DNA of 64,000 nt from Otis tarda (taxonomy: Eukaryota; Chordata; Aves; Otidiformes; Otididae), in assembly GCA_026413225.1 (NCBI GenBank), contig CM048553.1:135872190-135936189 (forward strand). Reading direction: 5' to 3'. The translations under genes were made by a program, and so were the position numbers. Numbering within the stretch: the stretch's first letter is position 1; each line of letters begins with the position of its first letter. Below the pieces are notes generated by a model. It was given only the letters and a program-made list of their open reading frames with translations, was not told where the DNA came from and did not search any database. Of this stretch, positions 11,501 to 22,560 are shown one piece after another.

Positions 11501-14500
11501 ATCAATACAGTAGTTGTTTTATATTACATTTGTTTTACAAAAAAAACCAAAAACAACAAAAAAAAATCTACCTTTCCAGCTTTTAGCTTGCCACCAAGTT
11601 TTGACACAACTGAATTATACTGGCTGAAAAAAGAACATTTTAATTCGTGAAAGAGGGGCTTACATGAAACAAAGATATTTGACTGTTATGCATGTATTAC
11701 TTGTTTGATGAAGGTGATTGACAGTATAGTTTCTTTAAATGACCAGAGTAAAAGGCTTTACATTTTACAGTTAGCAGCCCAGTCAGAAGAGGGATACTTT
11801 TCATCTGACAGGTCTCTAGATACAAATGTTCTGTCATTTAAAGTTACAAGGAGGTGAGTGCTGGAGGGTATAGATGATCTGCAGTATTTGAAACAGAAGG
11901 ACTTGCTGATGTGACTAGTTAGAAGCTTTAAAAAATTAGCAGCAGGATACTTTATCGAAAACTGTAGTACAGTTTTCTGTTTCATCTCTGGCCCAGACTC
12001 TAGGCCTAAAAGTGCCCTCACAAATACGGGGTCAAGGTATCCTATTACTTTTTTGCACTTGTAGGATCATGAACTGACACAAAAATAAAACAACAAGCTG
12101 TAGCTAGTGATAATGGGCAATATATAGAGTAAGCAGTGTAAAAGCAGCGAGCTCAGCTGTGACTGGCCTACGTAATACAAGGAATTGACACCTCCAGTAG
12201 CAGAGGAACCTGGTCTCATATGTGCTTTTCATTCCATACACACATCAACAAAATATTCTCCCTTATATGGGGATTTATAATGCACAGAGAACCCATTTAT
12301 GTCTGTGACTAAGTGGGACACTTTGAAATGCTGGTTTTGACATACTGTCTTTCGCAAATGAGTATTCTGGGGTGGAGTGCATGGCAAAGACTATTTGAGT
12401 AATGGTGATAGATTTTAGTGCCTCTTTGTGTCTTCTGATGCTTATTACTGTAGTACTAGAATATTTTATGAGCAGAAAAATGGCCTAAAATCAGTGGCCT
12501 GACAAGAGTATGCACTCAGAGTATGCATTCCTGCTCAGATCTCCAACTAGTCTGCTGTGGAAGACCCTGGCTACTTCCATGTTATTAAACAAAAAAAAAG
12601 AGGATCATGAGCTAATCTCTCTCCCTGATTAGTTCTCACCCTAATAATTGGTAGCTGTAGCAAAATTTTGTTGGAAATTGTTGCCTGTGGTAGTCCACAG
12701 CAGCTGAGTGTGGGTATAACTACTGAGCCATGTGAGTGGTAATGGGCTCAGTGTCTCAAGCTTGCTTTCTGATCTTTTTTTCTAAAAGTATAGGTATGCC
12801 CCTCGATCCTGCTAGGTGAGAATGACACGAATACCTGAATTTGAACGGATCTGACCTGTACATGCATATGCATTCTTTTTATTTTATTTTGTTCATTTTT
12901 TTTCTCTTTTACCATTTTAATGTTTTTCACTTTTAATAACTGAAGCCAAATTTAGGTAGCCAGCAAGCTATTACCTATTCTTTATACTCTCTTTGCTCTT
13001 AGACACAAAGATGCTTTCAATATAAGCTAACACATTTAAAGTTCATTTATTTTTAAAATTAATATTTTTAATTATAAATTTGGAAAATATTGTCTAAAAA
13101 GAGGTGTACTGCTACATTGTGAGTTCCAAAGGGTGACTAATTTTTATGTTACAAGCTACTCATTTGGTAGCAGGAACAGCCTTGGTTTTGTTTGATTTTC
13201 ACTTGGCAAATACTTGGCAAGAAAGATGCATCTGTGTACAAAGTCAGTTTGAAATTTACTCTTTGTAGCTGTATGGCCTAAGCATATACCTATGAAATTT
13301 CCTGTGAGATTTTTCTGGATGTTGAAAAAAGGTAATCAACAATTCTTGTACTGTATGTTACCGTAAATCCTTGGTGCTAAAATTTTCATGGGAATACACA
13401 ACACTACAAGAAACTTAATGATGTAATTAGAATATGGAAGTAGATTATAAGCTCAAGAGTATTAAAAGATCAACAAAAAGCAGAAAGGCAAAGAATTAAG
13501 AAGTCTTTTCACAAGTGACTTCATGTTTTTCCTGCCCATGAACATATGGAAAAGATAATACTTTGAAAATGTGATTATTCAGATAAGAGAACTTCTCTCC
13601 CTCAGCTCTAAAAGTGGGATTACTGCTTCAAGTCTAGATATAAACCATACTCATAATAGTGTAACTATGATCAATTTATAACACAGCTTTCCACTGAAGC
13701 TGTAAAAACAAAAAACCAAACACACTAAGAACTTTGGAGTACTGTGCTTTGTCAGTGCCAAATTTTTAAAACTCCCAGGGGTGGCTTTAAATTTATGAGT
13801 CAAAAAGATAATTTGGGCTTGTCTTTATAAATTTTTATTTTACTCCTTTACTATATTTTTTGTCATTTGTGTTACATTTTTAAGTTTTTCACTAAAGCCA
13901 GTGAACATTTTTTGTGATTGTCCTTCCTAACTGAAAGCTGAAACGTGCGTGTAATCCCTTGCCTTCCAATGGCTGAGCTTTTGCCTATTTATGGCACATA
14001 GCATTAGCCTATTGACAAAAGAGTAAGAGTTAATAACATTTAGAAACTGGAATTTGAGTAATATTAATGCTTTTTATGAATGTACCAAGTAAGCCAAAGT
14101 GGAAATTTAGAAGTCTACTTGTAAAAATATAGAATTTCTAGTACAACACCTAATTAATTGGCTTGCAGCTTGCTTCAGAAAAAGTCTGCATATTTAGTGT
14201 TCTGGCAAGTGCTACAGTGTTAGATTGCTTTGACCACTGTATCTAACAGGGGTATGTGCATATATCTATGTACAGGCACAGGCAAACACACCCATATAGA
14301 AAGCTAAATAAAAAATGATCTCACCTTCATTAAAATAAAGAATATTAGGATTAAGTTAATTTTCTTAAAGATGAGGTTGTGTTCCTGACATGACATTCAG
14401 ATATTAGAAGCAAAGTCCATGTCAGCTTGATAAATATTGCCTTTGGTCATTAAATATTTGACTAAAATGGCCAAACTATTTTGAATTCTGAAACTCAGAG

Positions 14501-17490
14501 AAGAACAGATTTCATTCAAAACTTTCTGTCACCAGTTTCTCCAGTGAGCCTTATGCCTTCAGGTAGGATTTGATATAAAAGTCTATTTGAAGAAATTTCT
14601 ACCAATATCAAGATAGCACAGCAATAACGTTTACTATTTATTTCAAAGCATTTTTGCATTTAAGACTTGATGGTATTCTTTAAGCTAGATTTTGTAAAAC
14701 TAAAGAAAAAGTCCAAACATCAGCCATTGCCTTTGTAGAGCTGTTTTTGAAAGGTATAATGCTTTCTGTACCATTAACTCAGCAATGCTAAAAGTATTTC
14801 ACAAGCAAGAAATTCCGAAAAGCAGGCTATCAGAAATGTTCTCTCTCATGAGGTTTGCCTGTAGAAGTCATATTTCCTACCTACTGTAGTACAAAGGTAA
14901 TCTGAGATTCATTTGTATTTAAATAAATGTACGTAGTTCAAATCAGACAGAAAAGACAAGACCTTCCACAGCTTCTAGGCTACCTCTGAGGTTTCTGTTC
15001 CAGGGGTGCCGAACACAAACTCTGGATACTTGCTCTGATAGTCACAGGTTACAAACAACAGACTCTCTTCTTTTCTGGTTCAAATTCAGTGTGACTTTAT
15101 GGCTACAGCACTTGATCATTTCTATTCAGGAGACCTGCTTTCTGTGACCAGGTCTGATGCTGGCTTACTTGGTGACTACGGCCAACCGCGTGCTGTACTG
15201 TTCCCACCTGTAATAAAGAAGTAAGAATACTTCCTTCCAATGTGAAATATTTTCCTCTTACTATGTTTTTAGTTCAAAATGAAGAGAATATTCTTTATTT
15301 TGAAAGCTTTCTTCCATAATTACAAGTAATAATTTTTGGTAGCAGATGTAGATATACCACTTCAGTTACTGAACATCTGGTCAAAACCTACAAGATATCA
15401 GTGGTTACTGGAGGGAAGGGAAATGTAAAATAAATTAATACACTTGTGTATTAATCATACTTATGTCAGTGGATAAAGTAAATATAAATGTATTTCAGCT
15501 AAGTTTTCAATGAATCTGAACTGTTCCTCATACCCATTTGGAAATGCAGATCGGTGCTTTTGGAAGTACGAACTCTACAGAAACAAAATAGGTAATTTGC
15601 AGGACAGTAATTCATCATATTCACAAACCCTTTTTATTTCAAGAGGAAAGCAGAAACTTTTTCAGAATTCTTTTAACAAAATAAAATACGCCCATTGAAA
15701 CAGGTTTTGCATAAAGTGTTTCCAATGGCCCTGTAAGTAATAAAGGTCGGCACTAAAAGGACATAAAAACAACCTCTCCCTCTCTCTCTCCCTACCTGTC
15801 TTCCTCGCACTCCCTTTTCTCCTCTCTGCTTCCAAGAAGGTCCAGTTTCTATGTTAGGCTACAGTAAAAGTTGTGGAATATACAGGCAAAATATGTGTTC
15901 GCTTAAACTGTCTTGTTTTTCCTAAGACTAAGGTTTTATCCACTGAGCTGTTGACTGTGTGATGTATGACTTAAAATATAACAACCTTACCTGTTAATAC
16001 TTAGGGTTTGCATCTAGATGGAAAATACAAAGTGTCTTTAGTGACAACAAGAACAGATGCAACACAAAAGAAAGCTTTTATTTGTTTAAAGAGAAATTAA
16101 ATGATGGTTTTAACTAAGGCTTTCCCCGAAACTCTGGAGATACAGGGAGATACTTTCTTAGAAGGTAGGTTAATATGTTAATAGCTATGAATGGCTAGAT
16201 AGTTCCCTTATTCATTAGATAATGATGATTTTTATATGCATGTCATCATTTTCCTTAGTGTGTCATTAGATATTTCATTAGGACAAGTATTGAAACTAAT
16301 TTGATTTTCTTAAAAGCAAAATTTTTGCACCAGAGTGTAACCATGTCTCACAGTAGAGCCTAGTGGAGATGATATTTGAATCAGACCTGCTTTTCTGTAG
16401 GTTTTAACAAGAGCTGCCATTATACCAAATAATTATAGTCCATCACGGACACATCCAGGAATTGTCTATTTGCCTCTGCTAAACTCCAGTTCTAAGGGCA
16501 CTCTTTGGGCTGAGTTTATATGCAACTCTGTGTTGGTGCAATTCAAGATCAAGATTTTCTGTGCTCAACCTGAGAGTGTATGCATCCAGGCTGAAAATTT
16601 TGAAAAAAAAAAGCTGCTAGATGGGAAAGATGACATTGAACAGAGCAACATATTACAAGACTGCAGGAACTAGAAAAATAAAAGACACTTGGACCTAGAA
16701 AACTGGATGTCCTGTAATGTATTTCTGTTTAGCTATGTGAACCTTCAAACTACTCCAAGAAGTTTGGAAAAATTCCCTCTTTTCCTAGACTAGAATCTTG
16801 GGGAGAAAGGGACACATGACACAACGATGACAAGAAGACAACCTTATCTTCCTTCTTCCTGCTCTTTTGCCCTCTGTCAGTACCATCTTCCATTACCAGC
16901 GTTAAGAAAGTAACAATATTTTATTATTCTAGAGAAATTTCCTGTCTAGGTATATCCAGGTTTGTTTGTTTAGGATGCTAATGATCTAATCAGTGGACAA
17001 AAGTTTTTGAATCCCTGTTGTCACTATATTTGCTAGAGAAAGACAAGGCAGAATTGTCAGCTCAGCAAAACACAAAGTAGACTTTAAGAAACTTGTTGAG
17101 GTGTTAAAGCAGTCCAATTGTTACAGCACAGAGCTCACTACGAATTTGTATCTATAGCTTTTTTTTTTTTGTATAAATTGTCAGAAGTACCAAAACTAGC
17201 TCATTTAAAGCTATCTTGAGCATCCATACCTCATAGTGCAGACATGCCCTTAACTAATGTTTTTATTTATATTAATGTGTATTGTGCTGTGCGTCACAGC
17301 TAGAGCAACTCCATTTCATAGCAACGTTAATGTTTGTTTTCATTCCAGCTTGGAACATGACCAAAGCCTTCTGGAACACTGCAGGAGAAATAGAATTATC
17401 AAAATCAATGTTTATGTATCAAAACATGTGGATGGGATTAGGGAACTGGCCTGACAGGGGGAAACTGAGCTTCAATTACAGTCTTCTATA
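8531..17490. other. Long AT-rich stretch without recognised gene
   Basis: About 9 kb with no gene, RNA or repeat family that I can support. It holds simple-sequence patches: A-rich runs at 11316-11355 and 11540-11570, a T-rich patch at 12892-12906, a polypyrimidine patch at 15772-15833, and a T run at 17160-17171. Short frames here are isolated, lack domains and mostly overlap antisense frames. A small segment at 17340-17460 stays open in two frames and is discussed among the rejected items. Confidence 0.5.
15772..15833 (+). repeat. Polypyrimidine (CT-rich) tract
   Basis: About 60 bases almost entirely C and T on the plus strand, including a perfect tctctctctc run. Low-complexity sequence. 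Confidence 0.8.
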
Positions 17491-17930
17491 TCATAAAATC
17501 ATAGACTCGTAGAATCATTTAACTTGGAAAGGACCTTTAAGATCATTGAGCTCAACCTTAAACCTAACACTGCCAAGTCCACCACTGAACCATGTCCCTA
17601 AGCACCACATCTACACACCTTTTAGATACCTCCAGGGGTGGTGACTCCACCACTTCCCTGGGCAGCCTGTTCCAATGCTTGACAACACTTTTGTTGAGGA
17701 AATTTTTCCCAATATCCAATCTAAACCTCTCCTGGTGCAACTTGAGGCCCTTTCCTCTCATCCTATCACTTGTTACTTGGGAAGAGAGACTGAAACCCAC
17801 CTTGCTACAACCTCCTTTCAGGTAGTTTTAGAGAGTGATAAGGTCTCCCCTGAGCCTCCTTTTCTCCAAGCTAAACAAACCTAGTTCCCTCAACCATTCC
17901 TCATAAGACTTGTACTCTACAATCTTCACC
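17491..17930 (-). mobile_element. CR1 LINE 3' fragment with degraded ORF2 tail
   Basis: The minus-strand CR1 end begins with octamer-like tcataaaatcatagactcg at 17491, then the usual acttggaaaggacc and ccaccactgaaccatgtccc blocks. Reading leftwards on the minus strand, the frame at 17564-17800 shows [35 protein letters not shown] and VDVVLRDMV, the C-terminus of ORF2. Similarity continues upstream to a degraded form of the YEERLRELG block near 17880-17920. The C-terminus ends in VLRDMV, as in the copy at 30702, so the two probably belong to related subfamilies. 5'-truncated and non-coding. Confidence 0.93.
17564..17800 (-). pseudogene. CR1 ORF2 C-terminal fragment
   Basis: 78 open codons with the conserved [15 protein letters not shown] motif. 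The frame reads through the normal end of ORF2 (VVLRDMV) into the 3' UTR because the usual stop is lost. No catalytic RT motif is included. Confidence 0.85.
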
Positions 17931-18227
17931 TGCTTAGTTACTCTTCTATATATGAATCAGGACAGACTTTTTTTTTTGTGTGCTAGAACATGCTGCTCCA
18001 GACTAAGAAATTGGACCTCTGCTTCCTCTAATAATCAGTCTCTTCTTCCCTTCTCCTTTATCAAACTTGCTATTTCTTTGCAAAGCATCTTCTCTTGACT
18101 AAAAAGTTCTTTTGATGAAATATCTTACAGTGAAAGTGTGTTCCAGCTAAAAATACCCACATACTGCTTAGCATGCACATATAGCAGCTTCCACTTTATA
18201 GGTAGAGAAATTCACTCTCTGGAATGT

Positions 18228-18394
18228 TGTGGTTTTGTTTGGTGAGGGGGGGCCTAAGATGGTAGGCCCTGTCCTTATCTCAAACCTCGAGCCATTTTTT
18301 TTTTATATATTATCTCCCTCTATTCTCTCGGAGGGGGTGGGGGGAGTAAGAGAGAGACTGATAGTCTGGTCCCAGTCGGGGCTGAGCTACGACA
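18228..18394 (+). mobile_element. ERV LTR fragment (3' part of LTR)
   Basis: The sequence ctgtccttatctcaaacct (18269-18287) and a G-rich block around 18330-18350 (ggagggggtggggggagtaa) lead to an end at cggggctgagctacgaca (18377-18394). This parallels the 3' part of the avian ERV LTRs that end in a ...CCACGACA-like terminus. The same blocks recur at 20631-20755 and, in part, at 63108-63170. A primer-binding-like sequence follows directly. The U3 part of the LTR is missing. Family class is likely ERVL-like, by the primer site only. Confidence 0.7.
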
Positions 18395-18412
18395 AGGTGT
18401 CAAGTGATATGC
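18395..18412 (+). other. Possible retroviral primer-binding site, tRNA-Leu type
   Basis: Directly after the LTR terminus CA, the sequence aggtgtcaagtgatatgc resembles the tRNA-Leu complement used by ERVL-class elements (which starts TGGTGTCA and continues with AGTGG). It has one mismatch in the first eight bases and a short gap. Position, not only similarity, supports it, but the match is short. Confidence 0.4.
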
Positions 18413-20242
18413 ATAGGATCATGATGCAACTCAAGAAAACGCTGGCTTGGGACTGAGATTTGTTTGTGCTTAATATAACAGACCACCTTGTAATATGGAT
18501 GAGCTATACACTTATTCAGAACTTCTGTGTTTCCATTTTGTAAAATACATCAACAATGGACGCATGAAAAATACAATCAATTTAAAATAATAGAAATTAT
18601 TACTTTAACTTCCAGAATCAGATGTATGACCACAAGCACATGGAGTGGGGTTGCTCACGTCAGCCAATAAGGAATACGAAGGATGAGTGTGTGCTTTCTC
18701 CTAAAGTAAGCCCTTACATTTGGCAATAAAAGTCCTTCTTGAAGGTTGGATTCTTGGCCCAAACTCCACTCTTAGATTCAAGTGCCCAAGTTGTCCTCCT
18801 GTGTACGGACTATGATCAATCTTCAGTTGGAAAGGGAGAAGAAACGGAGCGGGGATTAAGGGTCTGGTAATCTTGTGGTTTGAACACACACTAAGGAAAT
18901 GAGAATAACACATTTATTGCATTCAGACTGTGTAAGTCCAGATCACGACTTCCAGACTCCCAGCAAACTCTGAAACCACCAATCTGAAAGAAATGCTGGG
19001 GAAGGCTGTCTCCAGTTCCTCTGTTGATTGATATTGGGCCACTACAGAAAGAAAGGAAATATTACACAAAGAGTAAGCAGGGAAAATAGAAAAGACAGCT
19101 TGCTTAAGCAAGGGAAGGGTAGGGAGGCACAGTGTGAAAAATCCTAGGTTCCATCCAAGTTTCTAATTGTATTTGTGTAATTATTTTTTTGTACTGCCTT
19201 GTTGCTGCAATAGGCTGTTAACCAATACAATTAACTTTTGTTCAGGAAACTGCAGTAAATAAAAGTTTAGTTAATTAAATATGCTTTCTCAATTATCATG
19301 AAGAACAGATTTTTTTTTTTCCAATATGCTTTCTTAAAAACAGTTCATCTTGCAAGGAAATATGCCAGGGAGATGATAATTTTGTTGTGATTAATTACCC
19401 TATGGAAGCCTCTCAGCCCTTTCAGCCACTGTGAAAATGCACAGCAACTGCTGATCTCTCCGTGTTGATATCTTCAGTCACAGGACCCAGCTTGGAGGAA
19501 TTCTGGAATGGTATACTGGCTGATTTGCAAATGAGAAAATTGACTTGTTGGTGGACAAAAAAAAAAAAAAAAGGAGCTTAATGAATGTTAAAAAACAGTT
19601 ACATGTTGCAGGGGTGAAATTTGCTTTGCTATGCCAGGTCAACTAGGGTCAGATGTGTTACATATTTGGTAGCTTTGGTTAGGACTAGCAGATCTCACTT
19701 GACCTTTAGTGACACTGGTGGTGCTAATGCAAAGAGAGTAAGAAAACGAAGGGGCCATTCATTCAATTTTCCCAATGTGAGCTTGTACAGAATAGTATGT
19801 GTAATACTCAGTTCAAAAGTGCATGTGAGTGTTACTGTAAATGCATGGTAAGGAGGCAAATACCAAATGACCAGAATACTAATGCTGGGGAAAGGGGGTT
19901 ATGTGCAAGACAAAGCAGGTACATAAAAGTCGGGAGCCAAAGAATTAAGAAGACTCATATATACAGTGATTTCTGAATGAGATTCTACATGTTATTTATC
20001 AAAGCCATTTCAATTTTGTAACAAATTACTCTCATCATAAGAATGTTTACAATCCACAAGTGAAGTGGACATAAGCTTAGAAAAGGGGGTTATCTTCCTT
20101 GATATGAGTGAATGTACTTACACATGTTCAACAGCAGTTTTCCTCATTTACTTGCATATAGTTGGGTTTAATAGTATGCTTCCTTTTTGTTTAGGCTTAG
20201 TGATGCCAACACTCTTTGTATTTGCTTCTTGATAGATAAAAA
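18413..20242. other. Unassigned sequence between two LTR fragments
   Basis: If 18228-18394 and 20243-20755 are the two LTRs of one decayed provirus, this would be its interior, but I find no gag, pol or env motif in any frame. An A run of 16 lies at about 19558-19573. 18601-18900 has somewhat higher GC and an aataaa signal at 18725. I cannot assign it. Confidence 0.35.
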
Positions 20243-20755
20243 GAGCTCTTCTGTGCACTACTAAAGGACAGACCCGCACTGGAGCAGTTCATGAAGGACT
20301 GTAGCCCATGGGAAGGACCCCACTCTGGAGCAGGGGAGGAATGTGAGGAGTTCTTCACCCAAGGAGGAAAGGAATGGTGTAAAGCGACATGCGATGAACT
20401 GACCACAACCCCATACCCTACTCCTCCCTGTGCCACTATGGGGAGGGGCAGGAGCAGGAGGTAGAGATAACTGGAATGAAGTCAAGCCTTGGAAGAGGGA
20501 GGGGTGGAGGAAAGTTGGTTTTGTTCTCTTTATCAATATTCTATTAAGAATAATAATATTAATAATAATAATGAAGAAATAGTTTTCCCCAAGTCGAGTG
20601 TGTTTTGCATGAAATGGTAACTTCAGTGATCTCTCCCTATCCTTATCTCAAACCCTGAGCCTTTTTCTTCTTATCCCTCCCGCATTCTCTTGGAGGGTGG
20701 GGGGAGTGAGTGAGAGACCACGTAGCTTGGTCCCGAGCAGGGCTGAACTACAACA
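20243..20755 (+). mobile_element. ERV LTR, 5'-truncated
   Basis: Contains the tandem-like segments typical of this avian LTR (actggagcagttcatgaagg, actgtagcccatgggaagga and ctctggagcaggggaggaat, 20278-20341). These are followed by gatgaactgaccacaacccc, a GC-rich ggggaggggcaggagcagga block, an AT-rich polyadenylation-type region (20530-20590), cccaagtcgagtgtgttttg, ccttatctcaaaccctgagc and an end near gggctgaactacaacaa. It aligns block by block with 62690-63223, the second such copy. No primer site follows, so it is a 3' LTR or a solo LTR. Confidence 0.85.
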
Positions 20756-21574
20756 AAGACTAATGTGCATACTTCCATACTTCTACAAAGTATATTTACT
20801 TCTATGGGATTCACTTTGCAATTAAAACATTCAGTTTAGGTGTTTGCATATGACTTAGCTTTTAGTCATTGTCAGTCAGGGGCTAAGATGGTGATTCAGG
20901 TCATCCCAAGACAAATACTTACTGTCTATTGAGCTGAAGGACTCAATAGGCCACACTGAATGACTACTTTGACTGATCCTTATTAGTTGTAATGGGAGTT
21001 CAGACACCTGGAAAACTTTGCCCAATACTGAATCCCACTTGTCTGATTAAAAAGCACTTGTTATCAAGTGTGTGAAGTGGTCAAAATATCTGTTTTCAGC
21101 TTTCTTCTCATAAGCAATGCACAAACAATTAAGCCAGGTATAACACTCTCTTCTGTATTTTTCATTGAGCCAATCTCACTGTCAGTTTTAGCAGACTTTT
21201 AAATTTTTTTACCTATAAACAAACTTCTTACTTGTTCTCTTTTTCTTGTTTATTCTTGTTCTGAGATTTTAAAATGCAAATGCCTCATTAAACTAGGACA
21301 GACTAGCTGTATGAAACTTTGACAAACGAGAATGTGAGCTTCAACATTAAGAACTCAGATGATAATCTAATTTCCATTCATTTTCATGGCTGATTACTAA
21401 ATGAATTTGAGTATCCTTATGGACTCTGAATTCACGTTCAGATTGATTCTGTTTTTGAAATATTTATCTTGGAGAAGAACCTGACATTTACTACTAGGGA
21501 AATGCAGTCTGGTAAATTAAAAACTTCTGTATGTTGTTCTGTATTTAATGCTCTCTCCACAGAACATAGGTTTC
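20756..21574. other. AT-rich sequence without recognised gene
   Basis: No gene or repeat family recognised. The sequence merges into a decayed CR1 at about 21575. Confidence 0.45.
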
Positions 21575-22560
21575 TCTTAAAGGTGGCAACCAAGAAATTA
21601 GGGAGTTCAAGATCCTGAAGTGAATCAGAAATTCAATTAGCAGAGTACAGACTCTGGACTTCTGGAAAATAGATTTTGGCTTATTAATGGAACTGGTAGA
21701 GGTCCTGTGGGAGGAAGTTCTGATGGGAAAAGGAACTCAAGAGATTTCGCAGGTCTTTTAGGGATGACTTCCTCCAAGCACAAGAATGGTCTATCCTATC
21801 TTAAGGAAAAGAAAATGACGTATCAGGAAACAAACTTGCCTAAGCAGGCAACACTTAAGTGAGACCCAATTCAGAGGTTATATATTTGAGATGCAAATGA
21901 GGATGGGCTATGAAGGAGGAATATAGAAACATTGCCATACAGGGATAGTGCTGGAAAATAAAAAATCAACTAGAGATGAAACTAGCAAAGGAAATCAATA
22001 ACAACAAGAACAACTTCTAAAGCTACATTAGCAGTAAAAGGATAGACAAGGAAAATGGGAGGTTGCTACTGGATGAGGCAGGTGCATTAGTGGTAGCAAT
22101 CACAGTTGAGACTAAAGTAGTGGATGTCTTTTAGCCTTGGTCTTCACCAGCCAGGTTTCTTATGCTTTTGTGCCTAGACACAGGGTTCAAGAAGGAGTAG
22201 AATTACTGGTAGTGGAAGAGGAACAAGTCAGAGATCTCTTGAGAGAAATCAACTCATGCAAGTCCATGGGCCCTAATGGCCTGCTTAATCTCTTTATCAG
22301 TATCTTCCTGGAGAAGAAAAGCATGCACACCTGTCAAAATGCAGATGAGGCTGCAGTGGGGACATGCAGTCAATACACTCGAGGACAGGACTACCGTTCA
22401 AAGAACCTTTATGAGCTAGGAGAATGGGACAACAGTAACCTGATTAAATTCTACAAGGACAGATGAAGTCCTGTACCCAGGAAAGCCAGCTTCAGCCCTA
22501 GTCTAGTTTGAAATCCAGTTTTGGTCTCTGCAATATTCAGAAAGGATGCTGATCAAGTGA
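21575..22560 (+). mobile_element. Decayed, internally deleted CR1 ORF2 relic
   Basis: Broken plus-strand ORF2 similarity runs in CR1 order. EFKIL and VQTLDFWKIDFGLL lie near 21605-21680. LMELVEVLWEEVLMGKGTQE follows at 21683-21742, then a Lys-rich region ending in KENGRLLLDEAGALV near 22050-22095. Next comes EEEQVRDLLREINSCKSMGP to 22275. Coding similarity then jumps to LGEWDNSNLIKFYKDR (22416-22463), which lies beyond the RT catalytic region, and to a remnant of the YCVQFW block around 22515-22540. The RT core is therefore deleted, there are many stops and shifts, and no CR1 3' end is visible. It is older than the copies at 30702 and 62325. Confidence 0.8.
22137..22466 (+). pseudogene. CR1 ORF2 relic frame (deletion-spanning)
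   Basis: 109 codons in one frame that join the end of the linker before RT (EEEQVRDLLREINSCKSMGP, with PNGLLN after it) to a segment near the RT thumb (ELGEWDNSNLIKFYKDR). The RT catalytic FADD is not present. Open by chance or by recent decay; it encodes no functional enzyme. Confidence 0.65.

Noticed and set aside
17257-17512. Two overlapping frames with AWNMTKAFWNT and YQNMWMGLGNW as an exon
   Set aside because: The string cattccag before it looks acceptor-like, and the W-rich segment recalled claudin-type loops, but no conserved motif spacing holds and no partner exon is seen.
18601-18900. Separate LTR with its own polyadenylation signal (aataaa at 18725)
   Set aside because: I could not define ends, target-site duplications or a second copy in the window; left as unassigned.
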